From Litoribacterium kuwaitense (GTDB lineage Bacteria; Bacillota; Bacilli; Bacillales; DSM-28697): a DNA stretch of 64,000 nucleotides. Each line of letters opens with the position of its first letter. Positions within the stretch are counted from its first letter, which is position 1. The notes under the pieces were generated by a model. It was not told where the DNA came from and ran no database searches. It was given only the letters and a program-made list of their open reading frames with translations. Both the position numbers and the translations under genes were made by a program. The stretch covers positions 186,001-250,000 of the forward strand of contig NZ_JAALFC010000001.1 of assembly GCF_011058155.1 (NCBI RefSeq), given 5' to 3'. Of this stretch, positions 44,272 through 53,242 are shown piece by piece.

Positions 44272-45470
44272 ATGTTTTCAACGATCGAAGAAGCAGTGAC
44301 GGATTTAAAACGCGGAAAATGGTGATCGTCTGCGACGACGAAGATCGCGAAAATGAGGGTGACCTCGTCGCGTTAGCGGATGCGGTAACGTCTGAAAGCA
44401 TTAATTTTATGGCCCAGGAAGGACGAGGGTTGATTTGTCTACCGATGGATGAAGCGATGGCATGCCAATTACAATTATCGCCAATGACGTCGCGCAATAC
44501 CGATGCGCACGGAACAGCATTTACGATTAGTGTTGACCACGTGTCGGCAACAACTGGAATCTCGGCTGCTGAACGGGCACGTACGATTCGAGAGCTCGTC
44601 AAAGAAAATGTTCATCCAGCAGAGTTTCGAACGCCGGGTCATATGTTTCCCTTAGTTGCAAAAAAAGGTGGTGTGTTTAGACGTGCTGGTCATACAGAAG
44701 CTGCCGTTGATCTTGCTAAACTTGCTGGCTCACGACCAGCTGCAGTCATTTGTGAGATTTTAAATCCAGATGGGACAATGGCACGACGCGACAGTCTGCA
44801 AGTGTTCGCTTCCAAGTATCAATTAAAGATGATTACGATCAAAGCGTTGAAGCAGTATCGGCGAGAAGTTGAACGCACTGTCTATCGTGAAGGAGAAACA
44901 TCGCTACCGACGACAGCTGGACTTTTCCGTGCGGTCGGATTTAGAAGCACAGTGAATCAGAAGGAGCATTTGGCGCTTGTAAAAGGAGATGTCACACAAG
45001 CTGAAAGTACGCTCGTGCGCGTGCATTCAGAATGTCTTACGGGAGACGTTTTTGGCTCTCACCGTTGTGATTGTGGTCCCCAGCTTCACGCCAGCCTCCG
45101 CGCTATTGAGCGAGAAGGTGACGGAATTTTACTTTACCTGCGCCAAGAAGGACGAGGCATTGGGTTACTCAATAAATTGAAAGCTTACGCACTCCAAGAG
45201 GATGGCTTAGATACTGTAGAAGCTAATGAAAGACTTGGATTTACAGCAGATGGGCGCAGTTATCAAGAAGCGGCACATATGCTTCTCGATCTTGGCATTC
45301 AACGCATTCGATTGTTAACGAATAACCCGCTGAAACTAAGCGGATTGACAAACTACGGCATCGACATCCAAGAGCGTATCCCTTTGGAAATACCTGCTCG
45401 TACAGAAAATAAAGCTTATTTACGGACGAAAAACCAAAAGTTGGGACACATGTTTCAGCTTAAAAATTGA
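44272..45470 (+). pseudogene. ribBA: RibBA (DHBP synthase / GTP cyclohydrolase II), frameshifted at codon 16
   Basis: The ATG at 44272 starts [16 protein letters not shown], then the frame hits TGA after an AAAA run (44316-44319). The family sequence resumes one frame over as [15 protein letters not shown] and continues to 45470. One restored A gives [21 protein letters not shown] and 399 residues, the usual length. Domains: DHBP synthase (1-200) with [10 protein letters not shown] and [12 protein letters not shown], and GTP cyclohydrolase II (205-399) with zinc cysteines in HRCDCGPQ and RQEGRGIG. The enzyme feeds both branches of riboflavin synthesis. As read, a product starting at the ATG/GTG near 44319 would lack the first strand. 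Confidence 0.92.
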
Positions 45471-45535
45471 TTCACAAGACAAAGTGAGGTAAGATAATTT
45501 CGTCACCTGTCTTGTCAACGCACAGGAGGATGGCT

Positions 45536-46000
45536 ATGACTCGCACATTGGAAGGTCATTTACAAGGTCAAGGTAAAAAAATGACCATCATTGTATCTCG
45601 TTTTAATTCACTCATTACGGAATCGTTGTTAGAAGGTGCGAAGGATGGTTTGAAAAGGCACGGTGTAGTAGACAATGATATCACGCTCGTTCGTGTTCCT
45701 GGTGCTTTTGAATTACCGGTTGTAGCTAAACAGCTCGCTGAAGCTGGACAGTATGACGCCATCATTGCTTTAGGGTGTGTCATTCGTGGCGCAACACCGC
45801 ATTTTGAATACGTGTGCAATGAAGCCGCAAAAGGGCTATCTCATGTCGCTTTAAATACGGGAGTTCCTGTTATTTTTGGCGTACTTACAACAGATACGAT
45901 CGAACAAGCGATGGAACGAGCGGGAATAAAAGCCGGAAATAAAGGCTATGATGCTGCTGTGAGCGCAGTAGAGATGGCTAATCTCACCGACCTCCTGTAG
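45536..46000 (+). CDS. ribH: 6,7-dimethyl-8-ribityllumazine synthase
   Basis: A 154-residue subunit of the icosahedral lumazine synthase capsid that encloses riboflavin synthase in Bacillus. Motifs: [42 protein letters not shown] (catalytic His region), [12 protein letters not shown]. The ATG at 45536 is well spaced from CAGGAGG and yields the same length as B. subtilis; 45530 and 45512 are less likely. Confidence 0.96.
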   Translation: MTRTLEGHLQGQGKKMTIIVSRFNSLITESLLEGAKDGLKRHGVVDNDITLVRVPGAFELPVVAKQLAEAGQYDAIIALGCVIRGATPHFEYVCNEAAKGLSHVALNTGVPVIFGVLTTDTIEQAMERAGIKAGNKGYDAAVSAVEMANLTDLL

Positions 46001-46056
46001 AGGAGGTAAGAGAACTTCAAGGCAGTGTTATGCTGCCGGTACTGGAGGATATTTTC

Positions 46057-46419
46057 ATGTTAGTAAAGTATAAAAAGAATTATGAAAAAATAGCGATGGG
46101 ACTTTTGTCGTTCATGCCCGGAGAAAAAGATTTAAAAAAATTGATGTCAACGATTCGCGAATACGAAGACAACGATTTATGGCAACTGTTTCTCTGGAAG
46201 GAAGGCGAAGACATGGTTGGCATTATCGGGGTGCGACTGAATCCTGATCGAGGAGAGGCGGAATTACAGCATATTTCTGTAAACCCTTCCTTCCGTAACC
46301 AAGGATTAGGCCAACGACTCGTGCGTGAGTTAAAATCGCTTTTCTCCAACCGGTATACATTACTGCCGAATGAAGAAACGACCGAATTTTTTTCAAGATG
46401 TATTGAATCTGAATCTTAA
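46057..46419 (+). CDS. ribT: RibT, GNAT-type acetyltransferase-like protein of the rib operon
   Basis: A 120-residue GNAT-fold protein: EKIAMGLLSFMPGEKDL at the start, then LQHISVNPSFRNQGLGQRLV, the acetyl-CoA loop, and a C-terminal NEETTEFF segment. RibT is the last gene of the rib operon in Bacillus; its substrate is unproven. ATG at 46057 behind CTGGAGG; the longer in-frame start at 46030 lacks support. Followed by a good terminator. Confidence 0.9.
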   Translation: MLVKYKKNYEKIAMGLLSFMPGEKDLKKLMSTIREYEDNDLWQLFLWKEGEDMVGIIGVRLNPDRGEAELQHISVNPSFRNQGLGQRLVRELKSLFSNRYTLLPNEETTEFFSRCIESES

Positions 46420-46444
46420 GATCAATAAGCTATGTAAAACAAAG

Positions 46445-46476
46445 AAGCCTGGGGTGACAAAACCTCAGGCTTTTTA
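46445..46476 (+). terminator. Terminator of the rib operon
   Basis: AAGCCTGGGGT pairs with ACCTCAGGCTT (one wobble) around GACAAA, followed by five T residues. Confidence 0.9.
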
Positions 46477-46647
46477 ATGGTCTATGCAAATGAAATCGTA
46501 AAGCAGGTGACCGATAAAGCGTTATTTCGCGGATTATTCGCTTCATCGATCTTCGTTCATAAGTGCAAAGGCAGCTTATTACTGCTGTTTTTGTGAAAAA
46601 AACGCCAAATCTGCTTCACTTTGTTTATGTTTTACGGGCAATCTTCC

Positions 46648-47115
46648 TTAAGGCGTTCGTCGCATATGTTTATGAACGATGGCCTCGTTGTGTAAATTGC
46701 TCGGCTCACCATAAAAAAGGTTTCGCTGACGACAGAGCGACTTACAGAGAGTTTCAACCTTTTTTTCTGAAAACGGCAGACAAACACTCACGTAATCCGC
46801 CTGCATCGCTGCCTTTTCTTCAAGCACGTGCAGCAACGATAATAGCTTTTTACGGTCTATCCCAAGTCTTTGCAATGGTTCAGCTTCGTACTGAAGTTTA
46901 TCGATCGCTTTTTTAAATAGCTTCTGTGCTCCAAAAAAATTTTTACGACGGTGGTGATATTGCGCAACCGCCAATTGAATAAGCCCGACCCAGACAGCGG
47001 ATCGATGCGGATCTTCTTTCCAATGATCTTCAAGTATTTCATGACACTCAAAATAATCACGAGTGCCATGAAAATGGATTAAATATTCAATATACGCCTC
47101 TGGTAAATCATTCAT
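46648..47115 (-). CDS. ypuF: DUF309 protein (YpuF-like)
   Basis: A 155-residue helical protein with the DUF309 signature near the N-terminus: FHGTRDYFECHEILEDHW, with conserved His, Glu and His positions, followed by GLIQLAVAQYHHRRKN. The function is unknown. It lies between the rib operon and scpA as in B. subtilis, but is separated from scpA here by two inserted genes. The C-terminal 40 residues are basic and poorly conserved. Confidence 0.85.
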   Translation of the reverse strand: MNDLPEAYIEYLIHFHGTRDYFECHEILEDHWKEDPHRSAVWVGLIQLAVAQYHHRRKNFFGAQKLFKKAIDKLQYEAEPLQRLGIDRKKLLSLLHVLEEKAAMQADYVSVCLPFSEKKVETLCKSLCRQRNLFYGEPSNLHNEAIVHKHMRRTP

Positions 47116-47228
47116 AAGTGGCTCCCCATTTCAATGAAGCTTCTCACCTTCATTTCAACAGAAAGGCATAAAGAATGCAACAGGTTTACTTATATGTACC
47201 CCCTAGAAACAGGGGGAGAAGTGTCAGC

Positions 47229-47321
47229 TTACAGCCAAGCTGCACCTACAATGACCAATAGAATGAAAAGCACTACGATCAACGCAAAGCCTTTACCATA
47301 TCCATATCCGTATCCGCTCAT
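47229..47321 (-). CDS. YjcZ/SscA-family small sporulation membrane protein
   Basis: A 30-residue peptide: [10 protein letters not shown], then a hydrophobic segment [19 protein letters not shown]. Gly-Tyr repeats followed by this motif define the YjcZ-like family, several members of which are made during spore maturation. AAAAGGAGG lies 9 nt before the ATG at 47321 and 3 nt before a second ATG at 47327; the former is preferred. Confidence 0.82.
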   Translation of the reverse strand: MSGYGYGYGKGFALIVVLFILLVIVGAAWL

Positions 47322-47479
47322 GTTCATGTTCCTCCTTTTTAACTTTAAGCTTAGAGCTTACAATACACCATATGTATTCAATCGTTGAGGTGTTTGGGCG
47401 ATTGTACGCATTATCGCTTCGTTTTTTGTTTTGCTCTCTTTAGGCTGTGCATACGCTGAATTAAAGGGAGGGAAAAGAC

Positions 47480-48172
47480 ATGTCACTTGAACGGGTGAAG
47501 GAATATGTACTCGAGCATGATATAAATGCAGAGGCTGTTCTCGTCGGGGGGAGCTATGTCACGGGGGGAGCGGTTGCAGGCTCTGATATGGATGTAGTTA
47601 TCATTGATGATACGATCGAACATTATTGTCGGGAAAGTGTCAATTATGAAGGGATACCGCTCGAAATATTTAAATATAACCAGTCGAGTCTCGATATGAT
47701 CATGACGACTGAGTCGTTTACGGGCATTCCATTTATGACACGGTTGACCGCTGAGAGCGTGATTCTGCTGCAATGCAAACAAACGGGCAGTGCGATCATT
47801 CAAAAGGCAAAGAAGTTACTTACAGAGGGGCCACACCCTATATCAACGTCTGAAATCGATAGTCGGCGTTATCAGATTACCGATCTATTGCAAGATTTTG
47901 AAGTTGAGCGGCCATTTCATGAGACGGTCTATATTTTGATTGAGCTACTATCAGATGTTCAGGAGCTGATCTGTCGTGAAAAGGCATGTTGGTCAGGAAA
48001 AGGGAAATGGGCTGCTCGCGCATTGACAGAAGCCGATCCGACCTTTCAAAAACGACTGGAAGAAACGGTGGCACATTATTTTAAAACGTCTAAGAAAGAA
48101 CAGCTCGTACAATGTGTGGACGAAAAGCTCGCATGTTATGGTGGCCGTTTATTTGCTGGGTATATTGAGTAA
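47480..48172 (+). CDS. Nucleotidyltransferase-fold protein of unknown role
   Basis: A 230-residue protein. The N-terminus carries the polymerase-beta type nucleotidyltransferase motif: VLVGGSYVTGG then GSDMDVVIID, with the two catalytic aspartates D-x-D. The rest is helical, without a recognisable second domain (HETVYILIELLSDVQELICR). Such proteins can be antibiotic adenylyltransferases or toxin-like minimal nucleotidyltransferases; no antitoxin partner is adjacent. AAAGGGAGGG precedes the ATG. It is not part of the B. subtilis order between ypuF and scpA, so it is a local insertion. Confidence 0.75.
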   Translation: MSLERVKEYVLEHDINAEAVLVGGSYVTGGAVAGSDMDVVIIDDTIEHYCRESVNYEGIPLEIFKYNQSSLDMIMTTESFTGIPFMTRLTAESVILLQCKQTGSAIIQKAKKLLTEGPHPISTSEIDSRRYQITDLLQDFEVERPFHETVYILIELLSDVQELICREKACWSGKGKWAARALTEADPTFQKRLEETVAHYFKTSKKEQLVQCVDEKLACYGGRLFAGYIE

Positions 48173-48244
48173 GCTCGTTTAACGGCTTAAAAATTATGCT
48201 AAAATGGAGTACGTGAATGAGACTGATAGAAAAGGTGAAGTAAG

Positions 48245-49024
48245 TTGTCGTATCAGGTAAAGCTCGAAAATTTTGAAGGGCCGCTGGACTTATTGCTTCA
48301 TTTAACCCAGCAGCTTGAAATTGATATTTATCATATTCCCGTTCATGAAATTACCGACCAATATATGATGTATATCCGAGATATGAAGCAAATTGAACTC
48401 AACGTGGCCAGTGAATATCTCGTGATGGCGGCGACTTTATTAGAGTTAAAAAGTAAAATGCTACTGCCAACACAAGAGGACGAGTCGCTTGAAGATTGGG
48501 AGGAAGCGTTTGAAGATGAAGGAGATCCAGCTGTAGAGCTAGCGGAAAAACTCCTGATGTATAAAAGGTATAAGGAAGCAGCGTCGCGCCTTAGAGAAAG
48601 CGAACTGGAACAGAGCCGGCTTTTTTCGAGACCATGTCATTCCTTGCCTGCACAAAAGATTGAACCGGGTGATGCGTTGCAAAACGTCTCTTTGTTCGAT
48701 TTAACAGATTGCTTATTACAGCTTAAAAACCGATCAAAAGAGAAAGTATGGCCGAAGCGATCTGTCGAAAGAGATGAGACGCCGATTCGAGATCGAATGG
48801 ATGAAGTAGTCAAACGATTGGGTGGGCGTCAGCTCAGTTTTATCGAGCTCATCGGTGACAACAGCCAACCGAAACAAGTGGTTGTTACCTTTCTTGCTGT
48901 GTTAGAACTATTGAAAATGAAAAAAATTGGATATGAGCAAGGAAGTAATTTTTCATCCATTGAGCTATATTTAACTGATGAAGCGTCGTCAGTAACGAAT
49001 GAGGTGGTTAGAAATGACGGTTGA
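48245..49024 (+). CDS. scpA: Segregation and condensation protein A (kleisin)
   Basis: A 259-residue kleisin that bridges the SMC heads in the chromosome condensation complex. N-terminal VKLENFEGPLDLLLHL and IPVHEITDQYM, a charged middle, and a C-terminal winged-helix RQLSFIELIGD...VVTFLAVLELLKMKKIGYEQ are all present. TTG start at 48245 behind AAAAGGTG. It overlaps scpB by 11 nt. Confidence 0.95.
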   Translation: MSYQVKLENFEGPLDLLLHLTQQLEIDIYHIPVHEITDQYMMYIRDMKQIELNVASEYLVMAATLLELKSKMLLPTQEDESLEDWEEAFEDEGDPAVELAEKLLMYKRYKEAASRLRESELEQSRLFSRPCHSLPAQKIEPGDALQNVSLFDLTDCLLQLKNRSKEKVWPKRSVERDETPIRDRMDEVVKRLGGRQLSFIELIGDNSQPKQVVVTFLAVLELLKMKKIGYEQGSNFSSIELYLTDEASSVTNEVVRNDG

Positions 49025-49598
49025 AGAAAGAGCCGCTATCGTGGAAGGGATGTTATTTGCTGCAGGAAATGAAGGTGCTGACCGCCAGATGCTGGCAAAT
49101 GCCTTGGAGTGTCATGAAGAAGTCGTCGCTGAGGCACTCGCATGCTTACAGGAGCGGCTAGATGAAGAGCAGCGAGGTGTGCAGTTAATTGAAATCGCCG
49201 GTGTATTTCAGTTAACGACACGACCTGAGCATTTTTCTTATATTGAACGGTTGAGCACAATCCCCGAGAACTCGACTTTATCTCGTGCTGCCCTTGAGAC
49301 CTTGGCCATCATCGCCTATAATCAGCCGATCACACGCCCTGAAATTGAAGACATCCGTGGTGTTAAATGTGAACGAGCGATTCAGACACTCGTGCAGCGA
49401 GAATTAATTGAAGATCGCGGGCGAAAGGAAGGGAGTGGTCGTGCCATTTTATACGGCACGACGTCAGCCTTTTTGGAGCATTTCGGTTTAAAATCAATTG
49501 AAGGCTTGCCTCCGTTGCCTTTTGTTGAGGAAGAATCGGACGCAGAAGAAGATAAAGCCCTCTTTTTTGATACCCTAGGTGATGAACAGCTTTCTTAG
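49014..49598 (+). CDS. scpB: Segregation and condensation protein B
   Basis: A 194-residue accessory subunit with two winged-helix domains: AIVEGMLFAAGNEGADRQML and TLSRAALETLAIIAYNQPITRPEIEDIRG (given here as two parts of the second domain). It dimerises and binds ScpA in the SMC complex. The ATG at 49014 is spaced correctly from GAGGTGG; an in-frame ATG at 48999 has no site. Acidic tail at the end. Confidence 0.95.
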   Translation: MTVEERAAIVEGMLFAAGNEGADRQMLANALECHEEVVAEALACLQERLDEEQRGVQLIEIAGVFQLTTRPEHFSYIERLSTIPENSTLSRAALETLAIIAYNQPITRPEIEDIRGVKCERAIQTLVQRELIEDRGRKEGSGRAILYGTTSAFLEHFGLKSIEGLPPLPFVEEESDAEEDKALFFDTLGDEQLS

Positions 49599-49641
49599 TG
49601 AGTAAGCCTTCACAAAAAGGGACGTCATCGACCGCAAATGA

Positions 49642-49670
49642 AGAATCTGTCTTAATGCAGGTTCTTTTTT
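49642..49670 (+). terminator. Terminator after scpB
   Basis: AGAATCTG pairs with CAGGTTCT (one wobble) around eight bases, followed by six T residues. Confidence 0.75.
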
Positions 49671-50014
49671 CGTTTGTCAACTCAGTCATTGTCGTGTGTG
49701 TGTCTGGTCCTTTATGCTAAACAAACCCAAATACTGAAAAGCAGCTCCAGTCAATTGACTTTCTTTTTACATGGTTTTTGTGAAACTATTTTTCAACAAC
49801 GTATTGACTTCATCATGTGAAAAACGATCGTAAGTTCGCCTTTGTCAAAGACAAGAAATTGCATAATTATTCTTAGTCAAGGTTACAGAAAGTTACCTAC
49901 GATAAATGCAAAGCTCACCTTCGTTCAAAGAAAGCCATGTCCGTGTTTAACGCTTTCAGTACCTTTGCAAAGATACGCTGTCTCCTGCAACCGCGACGCT
50001 TTGCTCGGAATGAA

Positions 50015-50043
50015 TCATGTTTGTCCCTCTTTCTTCATAAAGA
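50015..50043 (+). promoter_or_regulatory. Possible sigma-E promoter of dacB-spmAB
   Basis: TCATGTTT at 50015-50022 and CATAAAGA at 50036-50043, 13 nt apart, partly match the sigma-E consensus. dacB-spmAB is a sigma-E operon in B. subtilis. The -10 match is imperfect. Confidence 0.4.
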
Positions 50044-50079
50044 TAGCTAGTATAGATGGAGACAAGGAGTCGAGCAGAG

Positions 50080-51186
50080 ATGAAAAGGTTACGGAAATAT
50101 ATCGTTGCTGTATTAGTGTTTGTCACAATCACTGCCCCTGCACACGCTCAAAAAGAAGACACCTCTCCGCCACCGGGTGTTTCAGCATCGGCAGCTGTAT
50201 TAATGGATTTGTCAAGCAAGCGCGTATTGTATGACAAAAACATGCATGAGCAAAGACGGATTGCTAGCATTACGAAGATCATGACGGCGTTGTTGGCGAT
50301 CGAGTCCGGTTCATGGGAGGATACCGTAACGATAAGTGATCGTGCGGTGAGACAGGAAGGCTCGTCACTTTATTTACGCGCAGGAGATAAGGTGAAGTTA
50401 AAAGACCTCGTTTATGGGTTAATGCTACGCTCCGGCAATGATGCTGCCGTGGCAATCGCTGAGCACGTCGGGGGAAGTCTAGAAGGATTCGTTTTTATGA
50501 TGAACGAACGAGCTCGCCTTCTTGGCATGGAAAACACGTCATTTAGTAATCCGCATGGTTTAGATATGGATGACGCCCACTATTCATCCGCGTATGATAT
50601 GGGGTTATTAACGCGGGAAGCTATGAAAAATGACCTGTATCGCCAAGTGCAAAGTACGTCGGTCTATCGCTCCTCGGATCAACGATATGTCTGGAAAAAT
50701 AAAAACAAACTGCTGACCGCATTATACGACTCATCAACTGGGGGAAAAACAGGGTTTACGAAGAAGGCGGGCAGAACCCTCGTTTCTACAGCGGAAAAAT
50801 CAGGGGAGAAGCTTCTCGTCGTGACGTTAAATGCGCCTTCAGATTGGACAGACCATCAAGCGCTCTTTGAATGGGGATTTACGAATTATGATTGGTATGT
50901 CTTGTTTGACGAAGGTCAATCAATTAAAACCGCCGGAGGGACTGAGGGCTCAAAGTACCACGCCACGTCTCCATATGAGCTCCCTTTAGCCAATGATGAA
51001 ACCGGTGATGTTTCCCTTCATTTACGAGGAGAAACGCAAGATGTTGGATACGCTGAAGTCATCGTAGGCGAGGCAATGGTTGACTTAATTGAAGTGGAGC
51101 GAGAAACTCCACTAAAGAAAAAGACATTTTTTGAAAGATGGCTTCCTTTCCTCCAGCAAGCGTATGGAGGAGATGCTGATGGTTAA
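50080..51186 (+). CDS. dacB: D-alanyl-D-alanine carboxypeptidase DacB (PBP5*)
   Basis: A 368-residue mother-cell penicillin-binding protein that limits spore cortex cross-linking. Signal peptide 1-23 (cut after AHA). Active site S63-I-T-K66, SGN in RSGNDAAVA and KTG in GGKTGFTK. The ATG at 50080 follows AAGGAG by 11 nt. It overlaps spmA by eight bases, matching the dacB-spmA-spmB operon of B. subtilis. A second carboxypeptidase, dacF, lies 16 kb away. Confidence 0.94.
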   Translation: MKRLRKYIVAVLVFVTITAPAHAQKEDTSPPPGVSASAAVLMDLSSKRVLYDKNMHEQRRIASITKIMTALLAIESGSWEDTVTISDRAVRQEGSSLYLRAGDKVKLKDLVYGLMLRSGNDAAVAIAEHVGGSLEGFVFMMNERARLLGMENTSFSNPHGLDMDDAHYSSAYDMGLLTREAMKNDLYRQVQSTSVYRSSDQRYVWKNKNKLLTALYDSSTGGKTGFTKKAGRTLVSTAEKSGEKLLVVTLNAPSDWTDHQALFEWGFTNYDWYVLFDEGQSIKTAGGTEGSKYHATSPYELPLANDETGDVSLHLRGETQDVGYAEVIVGEAMVDLIEVERETPLKKKTFFERWLPFLQQAYGGDADG

Positions 51187-51763
51187 TTATATATGGATGT
51201 TTTTAACGGTCATCGGTATTGTTTATGCCGCTTCTACAGGTCAGATGGAGGCGGTGAACGAAGCCGTGTTTGATGGCGCGCAGCAAGCAGTTGTGCTCGC
51301 GATGGGGCTCATCTCCGTCCTCGTCTTTTGGCTTGGCTTAATGCGGATTGCACAAGAGGCTGGGCTGCTTGAGAAGGTGACGGCCATTTTTCGTCCTGTG
51401 ATGAAACGTCTTTTTCCTGAAATTCCTTCAGACCACCCTGCACTTGGATATATACTCTCAAATATGACGGCAAACTTATTCGGTTTAGGCAATGCGGCAA
51501 CACCCTTAGGTATTAAAGCAATGGAAGAAATGAAGCAGCTGAATGGCGGATTACCAGAGGCGAGCCGTTCGATGATCACCTTCTTAGCGATTAATACGTC
51601 AAGCGTTACATTGATCCCAACAACGGTCATCTCGATCCGCATGACCTATCAATCTAATAACCCAACTGAGATCGTCGGTGTCACCTTTATGGCGACCCTA
51701 ATCTCATTTATCGGCGCAATTATGATTGATCGTTATTTTGCGTATCGTCGACAACGGAGGTAG
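51179..51763 (+). CDS. spmA: Spore maturation protein A
   Basis: A 194-residue membrane protein of the nucleoside-recognition (gate) family. With SpmB it is needed for full spore core dehydration. Hydrophobic spans at the N-terminus, near 43-62 and at the end; family segments NMTANLFGLGNAATPLGIKAM and LAINTSSVTLIPTTVI. The ATG at 51179 is well placed behind GGAGGAG. It overlaps the dacB end. Confidence 0.92.
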   Translation: MVNYIWMFLTVIGIVYAASTGQMEAVNEAVFDGAQQAVVLAMGLISVLVFWLGLMRIAQEAGLLEKVTAIFRPVMKRLFPEIPSDHPALGYILSNMTANLFGLGNAATPLGIKAMEEMKQLNGGLPEASRSMITFLAINTSSVTLIPTTVISIRMTYQSNNPTEIVGVTFMATLISFIGAIMIDRYFAYRRQRR

Positions 51764-51770
51764 ATCGTCT

Positions 51771-52291
51771 ATGATGTGGTTCTCAACGCTTTTAATCCCT
51801 TGTTTAATTGCTTTCATTCTTTTATATGCGGCGTGGAAAAGGTCCCTTCTTATGAGGTTTTTGTTGAAGGGGGCAAAGAAGGGATCCAAATGGCCTTTTC
51901 AATTATTCCTTACCTCGTCGGGATGATGGTGGCGATCTCTATTTTTCGAGCGTCTGGAGCAATGGATGCTTTAACGGAAGGACTGCGTCCGCTGCTGACC
52001 TTTTTAGGTGTACCAGCAGAAGTTGCTCCATTGGCCTTTATACGTCCGATTTCCGGAACGGCTGCTTTAGGGATGACATCTGATTTGATCCAACAGTTCG
52101 GCCCTGATTCGTTTATTGGTCGCCTCGCCTCAACGATGCAAGGGAGTACAGATACGACCTTTTACGTATTAACCGTTTATTTTGGTGCTGTAGGGATTAA
52201 ACGAATGAGCGAGGCAGTTAAAGTCGGTTTGCTTGCTGATTTAGTCGGACTGATTGCTGCGATTGTCATCGTTTCTCTCGTTTTTTTGTAA
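51771..52291 (+). pseudogene. spmB: Spore maturation protein B, frameshifted
   Basis: Start ATG at 51771 behind CGGAGGTAG gives MMWFSTLLIPCLIAFILLYA, the usual first membrane span, followed by AWK. After AAAA at 51837-51840 the family sequence VPSYEVFVEGGKEGIQM continues in another frame to 52291. One restored A gives AWKKVPSYEVF and 173 residues, close to the family norm. Later motifs RPISGTAALGMT and STMQGSTDTTFYVLTVYFG are intact. As read the full protein cannot be made. Confidence 0.9.
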
Positions 52292-52358
52292 AATAAAGTT
52301 CATTCATTCGGTGAAACCGACACAGTATGATACAATAGCAAAGGCGTGTTCACACGGT

Positions 52359-52391
52359 CCGCAGGAAGATTTTCTTTCTTGCGGTATTTTG
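52359..52391 (+). terminator. Hairpin after spmB
   Basis: CCGCA pairs with TGCGG and GAA with TTC around a T-rich loop, followed by TATTTTGC. A plausible weak terminator between spmB and rluB. Confidence 0.5.
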
Positions 52392-52443
52392 CTTTAATAT
52401 AAATTAAAACAGCGTTATAGCAACTGCTAAATGAGGTGGAACG

Positions 52444-53163
52444 ATGGAACGATTACAAAAAGTGATAGCACAGGCAGGCATCGCTTCTCGGCGAAAGGCG
52501 GAAGAACTCATTGTTCAAGGGAAGGTAAAGGTCAATGACGAACTTGTTCAAACGCTCGGGACGAAAGTATCTGCCAATGATAAAGTTGAAGTTGAAGGTG
52601 TTCCTTTAGAAAGAGAAGAACCGGTATATTTTATGTTGTACAAGCCGCGTGGCGTCATTACAGCCGTCGCTGATGATAAAGGGCGAAAGGTTGTCACTGA
52701 CTTTTTTGTTGAAGTACCACAACGTATTTATCCGATTGGGCGTCTCGACTATCAAACGTCTGGGCTTTTATTGCTGACGAATGATGGCGCATTTGCCAAT
52801 GCAATGATGCATCCGAAGCATACAGTCGACAAAACGTACGTCGCTAAAGTTGAAGGGCTTGTCAAAAAAGGTGATCTCAACGAGTTCAAAAAAGGGGTCG
52901 AACTGGAAGACGGTAAAACAGCACCTGCAAAAGCGAAGGTCATTTCGCGAGATACAGCGAAAAAGACGTCAATTGTTGAGTTGACGATACATGAAGGAAA
53001 AAATCGTCAAGTCCGACGAATGTTTGAAGCGCTCGGATTTAAAGTATTGAAGCTGAAAAGAGAACGGTATGCGTTTTTAACACTTCAGGGCTTAAACGCC
53101 GGTGAGTATCGCGAACTTACACCCCATGAGGTCAAACAGCTTAGACAATTAGCTGTCACATAA
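52444..53163 (+). CDS. rluB: 23S rRNA pseudouridine synthase RluB-like
   Basis: A 239-residue RsuA-family enzyme. S4 domain at 2-60 (RLQKVIAQAGIASRRKAEELI), catalytic Asp in GRLDYQTSGLLLLTNDG, and the C-terminal HEGKNRQVRRMFEALGF. Modifies 23S rRNA by homology (B. subtilis YpuL). Target position not verifiable here. GAGGTGG precedes the ATG. Confidence 0.93.
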   Translation: MERLQKVIAQAGIASRRKAEELIVQGKVKVNDELVQTLGTKVSANDKVEVEGVPLEREEPVYFMLYKPRGVITAVADDKGRKVVTDFFVEVPQRIYPIGRLDYQTSGLLLLTNDGAFANAMMHPKHTVDKTYVAKVEGLVKKGDLNEFKKGVELEDGKTAPAKAKVISRDTAKKTSIVELTIHEGKNRQVRRMFEALGFKVLKLKRERYAFLTLQGLNAGEYRELTPHEVKQLRQLAVT

Positions 53164-53242
53164 CCTTCATAAAATCAAAATCAGATTTTGCTGATAAGAT
53201 GATATAATTTAGACAAAATGTGGTTTTTTAAGGGGTGAGCAA

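Larger units (their letters stand above)
49599..50079. other. 481-nt gap between scpB and dacB
   Basis: Contains a terminator (49642-49670) and a possible sigma-E promoter (50015-50043). The AT-rich middle (49740-49860) shows isolated promoter-like hexamers (TTGACT) with no good partner. A frame across 49842-50234 lacks a start site and family features and is rejected. Confidence 0.4.

Noticed and set aside
49842-50234. 130-codon frame upstream of dacB
   Set aside because: Overlaps the dacB signal sequence in another frame and lacks a start site or family features.
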